DNA of 7,818 bases from Candidatus Heimdallarchaeota archaeon (GTDB lineage: Archaea; Asgardarchaeota; Heimdallarchaeia; Heimdallarchaeales; Kariarchaeaceae): positions 1 to 7,818 of the forward strand of contig JAAFKL010000347.1 in NCBI GenBank assembly GCA_021399405.1, given 5' to 3'. Below, in pieces: positions 1 to 6,694 of the stretch (position 1 is the first letter of the stretch; every line of letters begins with the position of its first letter). The notes under the pieces were generated by a model. The model was not told the DNA's origin and ran no database searches. It was given only the letters and a program-made list of their open reading frames with translations. A program made the position numbers and the translations under genes.

Positions 1-3000
1 CAATTGCATTTTCATCGACAGCAAGTATCAGTTTCGCTAAATCTAATTGTTCATTGAGTTTGTCTCGAATCGATAATTCTGCAGTTTTGTATCTTGTATA
101 TTCGGGGCCTTCAGAAGTATTCGAAGTAGTATGGGTAAAAAGAAAATTCTCATATTGTTCAGATTTTCCAAGTTTATCCTCTACACGTTTAATTTTGTTG
201 ACTAGCAAGGATGGTTTGCCTAGAGTTTCGGCTATATTGTAGAGTTCAATTGGATACTTTGTGACACAATCCACATTGAATGCTTCATCATCAACTTCAG
301 CAGGGTTGAGGGTTACAACTAGAACCAAAGGTGTGTCCATTTTTGATCCTCTTGTTGTAGGTAGATATTCTTTCGAAAAATTTAGCAGTCCATCAAGTAA
401 GAGAATAATCCCATCCTCATCACCATCGCACTGACCTGTAATTGGTCCGTTTAACAGAGATATATTATGATCAAACTTTGAGCCATTATTACCTCCAATT
501 TCAACACAATAAGCTTTAGATTGTTTTCTTTCTACATTTATTGATTTGATTTCATCTAAAAATAAATTCGAATTTAAAAATGTTCGATTCCTAAATGTAG
601 GTGGAGCATCTAGCAAAATTTTATTCAAATTAGCTTCTTTACCTGGATGTCTGAGGAATAATTCTTTACATAATGAAATCGTCTCTAACCCATTTGTCTT
701 TACATGATAAAGTACCCCCTCTGAACGAGGTTCTTTACCCAAAGATTTGTATTTCTCAATAATCGCTTTACCAAAGCGATTTCCTTCAACTTTTAGTATA
801 GTTGCGGAGAAACCGAGCGTAGAGAGAAGAAGCCTGTAATCTTCACCAAGTTTTTGATTCGCAGTATAAATTTGGATAGCTTTAGTTCTTGAAACCAGTG
901 ATCCATCCCCATCTATGATCCCTTCAAGCAATTTCAATTTAAGATTTCTTGGCAAATTATACATAAAATCTGGAATTCTTTTATTCAACGCATTTGTTCC
1001 AATTCCCCACGCATAGGCAAATAAATACACAAATATTTTATTCGCATTAACAACTTGATCATTATCTGTTTTGTAATAAGATTTACCCATTAATTTCTCT
1101 GATAACTGTATTGTATCAACTTTTAATTCTTTATGGGGAATACTGATATTTACTTGATAACACCCATACTCATCTCGTATATGCCCTTCAGATAGCAATA
1201 ATCCAATGAATCGAAATAGGTCCTCAGAAGTATCAAGGTAAACTGGAGAAAGTTGTCCATTTCGGCTTATTCCTATTTTACTTCCTCTAGGTATAGCATT
1301 CCAATTGAATACACCCTGTTTGACAAAGACTTCAATATGTGAGAGAGGGATTGATTCATACCATCGACTCGAAAATGGTAATGAACCAGCTTTTGATAAT
1401 TTATCCTCAAAATAAGTTCTAAGTAATTTAGTTACTTTTTTAGGTTGTTTTTCCAATTTTTTGTCACATGTCATATGCACTAAGTATTTGGTGAAAATTG
1501 ATTTTAGCTGGTTTCCTCCAGTTCTTAGTCGTACTTGATCTTTAAATTGTTTGAATTTGGAACTAAGAGGTAATTTTTCAGAAAATTCTTCTAATAGATT
1601 AAACTGACTAATGGAATTTTCAGGTAATTCAGGAAATGATGATCTTGTAATTAATAAATCGCTTGATATTAATTCAATTGCATTTTTTCTTATAATCTGC
1701 TGTCTACCATCATCCCAAACTAGTTGTTGATGATTATCTGTCATTCTCAATTTGGAACCAGATTTTGTAGTAACATTTATCCATTTGTCTGATTTGCTTA
1801 GTATCCAATTTTTAATCGGTGCCATCCTAGGTTCTAGCGTTGTTTCAGAGATACCAATCGATTTCATATTTGGAAAAGGATTTGATATTGCTATAGTACC
1901 GACATCGTCAATGACTTTTGTTGAGTATCCATCTTTAATTAATTTATCAATGAATGTGCCAATTTTAATTTTCTTTAAGGAATTAATCTCTTCATCAAAG
2001 ATCAATAGTTCCTCATTATAGTCAACGCAATTTCGTCGTTTAGCAGAATGCCAATAAGGGTGTGCCCAACAAAGGGTGGATTGCGTAAATCCAATCAGTC
2101 TCCCAATAACTCCAGCACTTGTATGTGGTGCTAACCCAATTACTAATTTTCCTATTAGATCATTCTTTGTTTTCACATTATAATGACGAGGGAGTTTGTA
2201 AAGATATTCTAGTTCATCATCTACAAATTTACTTACGTTTATCAGATGAGTTATACTGGATTCATGAGGAATTATATCTTGTACTTTTAGTTCAAGTAAC
2301 TGTTTATCACTGACTAGTGCCTTACCTAGATAATCTTTCTCATATCCCAACTGCTTCAATTTTTCTACCGATACTCCAATTTCATATGGATAAAAATGTG
2401 TTAACGGTGCGTCTGTGGAATCATATCTAATTGTACCATCTCGAAAAACATGCAAATTGTATTTCGCACGCAGTACTCCTTTTTCAATTATCTCTGGAAT
2501 TCCTAATTCATTTTTCAAGAAATCTTTGAATTTTGCTTCTCCCACCGCATTTTGTATTCCTAATTTTGAATACACACCATCTAATATTTCATTCACATCC
2601 AAATGATATAATTTTAAGAAATTAATACTTGATCCGCAATTTTCACATGGTCCTTCAACCATGATAGAGCGACATTTTCGATTGTTACAAATACCTCTTG
2701 CCTTAGTTTCCTGATTGCAATTGGTGCAGAACACATTGTACTGTTCCAATTTACAATTCTCACAAATCCTATTTCCTAAATATACATCAAGGAATGGTAG
2801 ATCCTTAATTTTACCTAATTGCCTTTTAACCTTCTTAGATTTACCAAGTGGAAACAATCCATGTAATGCCGGTTTCATTAAGCGAGCTTTTGCCTTCTCA
2901 GGACGTCCCATGCGTGCTCCGATTGTCGTTCCCATTGTAGCTCTAATTTCACAAGGAGAAAGGGCATTAATTAGATCAATCGGATCCTCGATAGTTTTTT

Positions 3001-4672
3001 TATCCTCATCAACCTCGTTACTTAGTTGATAGCGAATTGCTTGTAAGTGTTCCTCTTCCACTTTTATGTTTCCATCAATCATTTTATGTGGAAGCTGAAT
3101 TAACTCTAAAATTGATTTTATTTCTGCCGGTATATTATCTCCTCCACTAATCGCAGACTTTAATTCCAGTATTTCTAAACAAGTTGCGTATTCCCAAAAT
3201 GGAACAAATTTAGGATGTAGAGGGATATTATATTTTTCCGATAGCTCTCTTGCTTTTGAAAAATTTATGACGTTATCTTCCAGAGCTATTGTTTCTGTAG
3301 ACTTGATTTTTTCCTTCAATTCTAAACTACTTTTCTCTAATTCAAGTAACCACCATTCTTCATTGAAACCTGCAGGACAGAGATGATAATTATTTTGTAA
3401 GAATTCACCAAACCCGACAAGTATATCTCCCATGAACAAAATTTTATCAATTTCTGGTTGAATTTTAACACCATATTCATAATTAGAGACTTCTATCACA
3501 TCTCCATTATTCAATTTAACAATCGGAGGCTTTATCGAATCAATTGGGACAACAATTCCTCCTTTTCCTGGTCGTTCAGTTCTTATATGTGTACCAGGTG
3601 CCAAGTAATCATTTACGATGCCCATGGTTGCAGGGTGTATCCCTAAAGCTGCAATTCCTGTATTTCGACTATGGCCGTATCTTAATCTGAAACCACCTTT
3701 CGCTGTTGGCCCAGAAAAAGTAGGTCGTCCCATCAAAGCGTCAGCAACAAAACCATAATCTGGTTTGACTTTATTGTTTGTCTGTTGTTTGTCGTCTTCA
3801 GAATTTCTGTTAGATATTCTGTCAGAATATTTTCCCTGTGAAATCTCATCCAGCCATTCCCAACCCTCAATTTCTAAATTTTTAATCCGCTTCATGATTT
3901 TTTTAGCCCTGCCGACTAAACCATCATTAATAACTAGACAAGCTCCTCCACGTACTTTGTTTGTTTCCATACTTTCGATATTTCGATATCCTCCTATCTC
4001 CTCCTTCTCAGTCGGATCTCCAGAAATCATAATTGGGATATTTTTCCAAGCAAATTTCAATTCTTCATCACTAGTTGGTATTTGAAGATGCATTATTCTA
4101 TTGTATAAACGGACCTCTTCCAATATTCTATTTATCTCATCATTTGTTGCTTTATACCGACCCAAACCTAGTTCTTTTCTAATAACATCTGCAATAAATA
4201 CAGAAACACCCTGCGCAGTCCCACCTGCAGATCTAATGGGTCCAGAGTAATAAACAACCAAATATTCTGTTCCGTCCGGGTTATTTTTAATTGAAATTCT
4301 GCCAATTCCTTCAATAGGGGCAGCTGTTATTCCCTCAGTTTGATATGATAGTGCAGTTCGAAGTGCTTGTTCAGCTTTCTCCTCAGGTGTATCATTCTTA
4401 CTGGAGAAATCACCCTTCGCAATTTCTCTTGCAATTTGTAAAACAATCTCATCTTTTGATAGCTTTTCTACCTCTATCATTTCTTTTAATCGTTTAGCTA
4501 CGCCAGGTGGCCCAACAAGTCCTTCAGTTCTAGTAGCAACATCTTGAGCAACATAAATTTCCACGTTGGTTTTAGGGTCTATTCCTTTCTTTCTAGCAGA
4601 ATTTGCAATTTCAAGTGCCTCGGTCATAGAATTAATTACATTCTGATGATAGTCGATAACTGACGGAGTCAT
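1..4672 (-). CDS. polC: DNA polymerase D large subunit DP2 (PolC), intein-containing, C-terminus cut by window edge
   Basis: Catalytic subunit of the archaeal D-family replicative DNA polymerase, which works with the exonuclease subunit DP1. I translated the whole stretch: it is open for 1557 codons without a stop or frameshift. Landmarks matching DP2 proteins I know (e.g. Pyrococcus) are GPPG (54-57), SGPIRSAGGTAQ (143-154), ERPGKGG (366-372), GARMGRPEKAK (585-595), a four-pair cysteine zinc-binding region (637-679), DSTDAPLTHF (751-760), LAPHTSAG (847-854) and KRRN (878-881). The catalytic CDGDED motif follows only after a 533-residue intein (precursor residues 882-1414), at 1415-1420. It is the double-psi-barrel metal site. 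Without the intein, 1024 host residues are visible; the text stops at LAVDENAI, so roughly 170-240 residues, normally including another zinc site and the PCNA-binding tail, lie outside. The ATG at 4672 is preferred over an in-frame GTG at 4714. No Shine-Dalgarno is visible. Identity is very secure. Confidence 0.97.
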   Translation of the reverse strand, partial: MTPSVIDYHQNVINSMTEALEIANSARKKGIDPKTNVEIYVAQDVATRTEGLVGPPGVAKRLKEMIEVEKLSKDEIVLQIAREIAKGDFSSKNDTPEEKAEQALRTALSYQTEGITAAPIEGIGRISIKNNPDGTEYLVVYYSGPIRSAGGTAQGVSVFIADVIRKELGLGRYKATNDEINRILEEVRLYNRIMHLQIPTSDEELKFAWKNIPIMISGDPTEKEEIGGYRNIESMETNKVRGGACLVINDGLVGRAKKIMKRIKNLEIEGWEWLDEISQGKYSDRISNRNSEDDKQQTNNKVKPDYGFVADALMGRPTFSGPTAKGGFRLRYGHSRNTGIAALGIHPATMGIVNDYLAPGTHIRTERPGKGGIVVPIDSIKPPIVKLNNGDVIEVSNYEYGVKIQPEIDKILFMGDILVGFGEFLQNNYHLCPAGFNEEWWLLELEKSSLELKEKIKSTETIALEDNVINFSKARELSEKYNIPLHPKFVPFWEYATCLEILELKSAISGGDNIPAEIKSILELIQLPHKMIDGNIKVEEEHLQAIRYQLSNEVDEDKKTIEDPIDLINALSPCEIRATMGTTIGARMGRPEKAKARLMKPALHGLFPLGKSKKVKRQLGKIKDLPFLDVYLGNRICENCKLEQYNVFCTNCNQETKARGICNNRKCRSIMVEGPCENCGSSINFLKLYHLDVNEILDGVYSKLGIQNAVGEAKFKDFLKNELGIPEIIEKGVLRAKYNLHVFRDGTIRYDSTDAPLTHFYPYEIGVSVEKLKQLGYEKDYLGKALVSDKQLLELKVQDIIPHESSITHLINVSKFVDDELEYLYKLPRHYNVKTKNDLIGKLVIGLAPHTSAGVIGRLIGFTQSTLCWAHPYWHSAKRRNCVDYNEELLIFDEEINSLKKIKIGTFIDKLIKDGYSTKVIDDVGTIAISNPFPNMKSIGISETTLEPRMAPIKNWILSKSDKWINVTTKSGSKLRMTDNHQQLVWDDGRQQIIRKNAIELISSDLLITRSSFPELPENSISQFNLLEEFSEKLPLSSKFKQFKDQVRLRTGGNQLKSIFTKYLVHMTCDKKLEKQPKKVTKLLRTYFEDKLSKAGSLPFSSRWYESIPLSHIEVFVKQGVFNWNAIPRGSKIGISRNGQLSPVYLDTSEDLFRFIGLLLSEGHIRDEYGCYQVNISIPHKELKVDTIQLSEKLMGKSYYKTDNDQVVNANKIFVYLFAYAWGIGTNALNKRIPDFMYNLPRNLKLKLLEGIIDGDGSLVSRTKAIQIYTANQKLGEDYRLLLSTLGFSATILKVEGNRFGKAIIEKYKSLGKEPRSEGVLYHVKTNGLETISLCKELFLRHPGKEANLNKILLDAPPTFRNRTFLNSNLFLDEIKSINVERKQSKAYCVEIGGNNGSKFDHNISLLNGPITGQCDGDEDGIILLLDGLLNFSKEYLPTTRGSKMDTPLVLVVTLNPAEVDDEAFNVDCVTKYPIELYNIAETLGKPSLLVNKIKRVEDKLGKSEQYENFLFTHTTSNTSEGPEYTRYKTAELSIRDKLNEQLDLAKLILAVDENAI
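431..2029 (-). mobile_element. Intein with LAGLIDADG homing endonuclease in the DP2 active site (533 aa)
   Basis: An in-frame protein-splicing element that cuts DP2 between Asn881 and Cys1415 (precursor numbering), exactly at KRRN|CDGDED. Removing it restores the continuous host motif. Intein numbering: Cys1 begins CVDYNEELLIF; block B has T97-D-N-H100 in GSKLRMTDNH; DOD endonuclease motif P1 is FIGLLLSEGHI (274-284, acidic Glu281) and P2 is LLEGIIDGDG (367-376, acidic Asp373), 92 residues apart as in two-motif endonucleases. Block F is AYCVEI (506-511) with H521-N522 downstream, and block G is NGPITGQ ending at residue 533, followed by Cys+1. The same insertion site is known for DP2 inteins of Pyrococcus and haloarchaea. 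Both splicing and endonuclease motifs look intact, except that the C-terminal pair is Gly-Gln instead of His-Asn. Splicing is inferred, not shown. Confidence 0.95.
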
Positions 4673-4836
4673 CTTAATGTTTGAATTAATTTCTAATTTA
4701 GTCCCTAAAGCCACATATACTAATATATTTTGTATTATTTAATATTCTTAAATCAGATAAATATTATCACTCAATAAAGTGGTATTTTCTGCATTTTATA
4801 TTATACGAATTTGTTATCAGATTATTGTAAATGTCA
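4673..4836. other. Intergenic region between coiled-coil gene and DP2
   Basis: These 164 bases separate two genes read in the same (minus) direction. The stretch is extremely AT-rich. I see no T-run of five or more on the minus strand that would clearly terminate the coiled-coil transcript, so read-through into DP2 is possible. A TATA-like element at 4721-4731 suggests DP2 can also start from its own promoter. No small ORF or RNA structure was recognised. Confidence 0.5.
4721..4731 (-). promoter_or_regulatory. Candidate BRE/TATA box for DP2
   Basis: The minus strand reads AAAATATATTA here, an A-rich element running into a TATA-like octamer. Transcription starting about 26 bases downstream would begin near 4698-4700, giving a leader of roughly 27 nucleotides before the ATG at 4672. 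In such an AT-rich gap a TATA-like match can arise by chance, and a weaker candidate (CTAAATTAG around 4692-4700) would fit a leaderless transcript, so this is tentative. Confidence 0.3.
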
Positions 4837-6408
4837 TTAATCTTTATTTGTTTTAGATGCTAATTTGTCTTCCATTGATTTATCTAAAATCGTTTTTTCG
4901 ACCCTCATCAATCTTTTCTCTTTGGTTGTTAAAGTAGTTTCGACTTTTTCCAATTGTATTTTATTTTGTTTTAGTGCGAATTGGACCTCAATTAACTCAT
5001 TCCTAGTATTTCTCAAGCTTTCACTATTTAGTGTGAAACTTTCTATTTGTTGCTGAGTTGTATCAAACAATTTTCCAGCAGAATCCAAGAATTTGTTGAT
5101 CCTATCAGTAGCTTTTTTGTTTTCTTGAGTATTTTTTGACGACGAATCAATAATCATCTTTAATGAAGATTCTGCATCTCGTAGTTCCAATATTGTTTGA
5201 TGGATATAGGTAGAAAGTACATTTAATTTCATCATACCATCAGATTGCTTGTTAATCTCATCTAGTTGATCTGTGATTAAATTTCCAATTCTTTGATATT
5301 CTTCGCGTTCTTGGTGTATGTTCCGCACTTGACCTTCCATTGTTTCAGATATTGAACTAATTGTTTTGACTTGAGAGTTAAAGTGTGATACAGAGTTTCC
5401 TAACATCTCTGTTGTCATTTCATTTAAGGTTAAATTATTAGATGTTTTGTCCAACAGAATTGAAAACTTAGATATCTGCTTGGATAACGTCTCTTTGTCT
5501 CGATCATATTTGGCAATATTATTAGTTAATTCCTTTTCTTTTGCCATCAATTCATCCTCAAGTTTGTACAAGTAAGTTTTTTCCGAAAGCAATTCCGTTG
5601 TTTCTGTCATTGTTTCCATTATCTGTGTTTGCGCTAGTTTTACCTCTTCAAATTGTAATGTTAAATCATTGCTTAATTTGAGAAAGCTACTTTGAGTTTC
5701 AGCCAATTCTTTATCTCTTTTCACCAATGCTGTCTCCGCTAAAGATAACTTCTGTGTTTCTTCATCCAAGTGCTTCTCCTTAAGTGTTAATGCTTTTTCT
5801 CTTTCTTCAAGCAAAGCTCGAACTGACAAAGTCTTTTCCTTTTCTTCATTTATTCCTTTTTGAAGAGATATCAATTCCTGTATTTTTGTATCATAACTCT
5901 GGATTAGACTGCCCAAACCTTCATCTTTGTTACTAATTGTTTCTGTGAGATGTTGTAATTTGGTAATGAAATCTTGATTTAATTCTACATTCTTTTCGTT
6001 TTTTGCAATTAATGATTGCCATTCCTCATTACGAGCAAGAATTTCATTAGATTGACGAAGGGTCTCATTTATTGTGATTACTTGTTTTTCGATTGTATCA
6101 TTTTTTTCTAGTTTATTCGAGATTAAATCATAATTGTCTGAGAGTTTCTGAGCAGTTATTTCTAATTCTTGGGTCTTCTCTTCATACTTTTGTATAAGGC
6201 CACCTAGTTGTTGTGAAAATTCAGTATTATATTTATCGATGATTTCACTTGATACAGAGAGATTGTCATTTATTTCCGCTATTTGAAGTAAGAAATATAG
6301 AGCCAATTCTGGTTTAAGTGGTTTTTTCCCTTCGACATCTAATTGTAAATTGCCCAGAGAATTTAATATCTCTTGAATTTTGCTGTTTGTGATATTAATT
6401 TCTTTCAT
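4837..6408 (-). CDS. Long coiled-coil protein of unknown function (523 aa)
   Basis: I do not recognise a family. The product begins with about 50 residues that hold its only two prolines (30 and 33). Residues 34-523 contain no proline and the whole protein no cysteine and one tryptophan (130). That region is rich in Glu, Lys, Gln, Leu, Ile and Thr with heptad-like spacing, the signature of an extended coiled coil; the most charged rod-like part is about 186-310. Glycine is sparse. There is no signal peptide or membrane segment, so it should be cytoplasmic. A 15-residue motif occurs twice, LGGLIQKYEEKTQEL (68-82) and LGSLIQSYDTKIQEL (165-179), 97 residues apart, suggesting an old internal duplication. 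The start is supported by AGGTG four bases upstream of the ATG. It lies 164 bp upstream of DP2 on the same strand and could share its transcript. SMC-like, chemoreceptor-like or cytoskeletal roles are possible by composition only. Confidence 0.85.
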   Translation of the reverse strand: MKEINITNSKIQEILNSLGNLQLDVEGKKPLKPELALYFLLQIAEINDNLSVSSEIIDKYNTEFSQQLGGLIQKYEEKTQELEITAQKLSDNYDLISNKLEKNDTIEKQVITINETLRQSNEILARNEEWQSLIAKNEKNVELNQDFITKLQHLTETISNKDEGLGSLIQSYDTKIQELISLQKGINEEKEKTLSVRALLEEREKALTLKEKHLDEETQKLSLAETALVKRDKELAETQSSFLKLSNDLTLQFEEVKLAQTQIMETMTETTELLSEKTYLYKLEDELMAKEKELTNNIAKYDRDKETLSKQISKFSILLDKTSNNLTLNEMTTEMLGNSVSHFNSQVKTISSISETMEGQVRNIHQEREEYQRIGNLITDQLDEINKQSDGMMKLNVLSTYIHQTILELRDAESSLKMIIDSSSKNTQENKKATDRINKFLDSAGKLFDTTQQQIESFTLNSESLRNTRNELIEVQFALKQNKIQLEKVETTLTTKEKRLMRVEKTILDKSMEDKLASKTNKD

Positions 6409-6412
6409 TTTA

Positions 6413-6417
6413 CACCT
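6413..6417 (-). promoter_or_regulatory. Shine-Dalgarno site of the coiled-coil gene
   Basis: The minus strand reads AGGTG, complementary to the conserved CACCT at the 3' end of archaeal 16S rRNA, with four bases before the ATG at 6408. The spacing is slightly short. It supports this ATG as the start and contrasts with DP2 and TFB here, which show no such site. Confidence 0.55.
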
Positions 6418-6459
6418 ATCTCAGATAACTTAAATCGTATATGTGCAAGCTTCTTGAGA

Positions 6460-6469
6460 TTATATTAAG
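6460..6469 (-). promoter_or_regulatory. Candidate TATA box of the coiled-coil gene
   Basis: The minus strand reads CTTAATATAA, a plausible archaeal TATA element. Initiation about 26 bases downstream would give a leader of about 30 nucleotides that retains the AGGTG site. The box sits inside an inverted repeat, GATTA/TAATC, at 6458-6474, with two direct repeats immediately upstream. A second TATA-like match at 6437-6443 is closer to the ATG and would probably lose the Shine-Dalgarno site. Confidence 0.35.
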
Positions 6470-6470
6470 T

Positions 6471-6485
6471 AATCACTAAATCACT
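6471..6485. repeat. Tandem direct repeat AATCACT-A-AATCACT (AGTGATT on minus strand)
   Basis: Two perfect 7-bp copies separated by one base (8-bp period) lie directly upstream of the candidate TATA box of the coiled-coil gene, where archaeal activators or BRE-proximal regulators bind. The first copy overlaps the right arm of the 6458-6474 inverted repeat. A regulatory role is inferred from position only. Confidence 0.5.
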
Positions 6486-6595
6486 CTATAAATTGCGACA
6501 TATATCTTTATTTTCGCTGATAAATAGGGGTTTAAATTCTAAAGTCACCGAATAATACATTCACTACTCTCTCATTCAATATACAAAAATGCTGG

Positions 6596-6608
6596 TTAAA
6601 CGGTTTAA
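6596..6608. repeat. 13-bp palindrome TTAAAC-G-GTTTAA
   Basis: A perfect inverted repeat of 6-bp arms around a single G, about 87 bp upstream of the TFB start codon and far from the coiled-coil promoter. The symmetry suits a dimeric helix-turn-helix regulator, but the arms are AT-rich and a chance occurrence cannot be excluded. Confidence 0.4.
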
Positions 6609-6663
6609 TAGTTAGTTTTAGTCAATACTTTATTATCTTAAAAGGGTAAAATGTCGTCCACAA

Positions 6664-6671
6664 TTATATTT
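6664..6671 (+). promoter_or_regulatory. Candidate TATA box for a leaderless TFB transcript
   Basis: TTATATTT is centred 27 bases before the ATG at 6695, the distance at which archaeal transcription starts. Initiation would therefore fall on or next to the start codon, which agrees with the absence of any Shine-Dalgarno sequence upstream of this gene. An alternative TATA-like stretch, CTTTATTAT at 6628-6636, would give a leader of about 35 nucleotides. Confidence 0.45.
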
Positions 6672-6694
6672 TCACCAAGCTTCATAATTTACAT

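Larger units (their letters stand above)
6409..6694. other. Divergent intergenic region between coiled-coil gene and TFB gene
   Basis: These 286 bases hold the promoters of two genes reading away from each other. On the coiled-coil side are a TATA-like element and a tandem 7-bp repeat (6458-6485). On the TFB side are a 13-bp palindrome (6596-6608) and a TATA-like box at the leaderless distance (6664-6671). Positions about 6490-6590 show nothing I can interpret: no ORF with coding character and no tRNA-like fold. Confidence 0.6.

Noticed and set aside
461..472. His-Asn at intein residues 521-522 as the C-terminal splice junction
   Set aside because: It is followed by Ile rather than Cys, Ser or Thr, and cutting there would leave extra residues inside the polymerase catalytic motif.
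431..2029. Reading the insert as an independent gene, intron or frameshift in DP2
   Set aside because: The frame is continuous on both sides, splice-domain blocks occur in order, and removal restores an exact KRRNCDGDED host motif, so it is an intein.
2715..3029. Plus-strand open frame of about 104 codons opposite the DP2 zinc-binding region
   Set aside because: It lies wholly antisense to conserved DP2 sequence (zinc cysteines and the GARMGRPEKAK motif). Its product resembles no family I know, so it is a shadow frame.
3765..4085. Plus-strand open frame of about 106 codons, and similar ones at 54, 1752, 2119, 2415, 3458 and 4865
   Set aside because: All are fully overlapped by well-supported minus-strand coding sequence and have compositions expected of complementary frames.
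4672..4714. Alternative DP2 start at an in-frame GTG (4714)
   Set aside because: It would add 14 residues and lie very close to the best TATA-like element, leaving almost no room for initiation. The ATG at 4672 gives a usual DP2 N-terminus.
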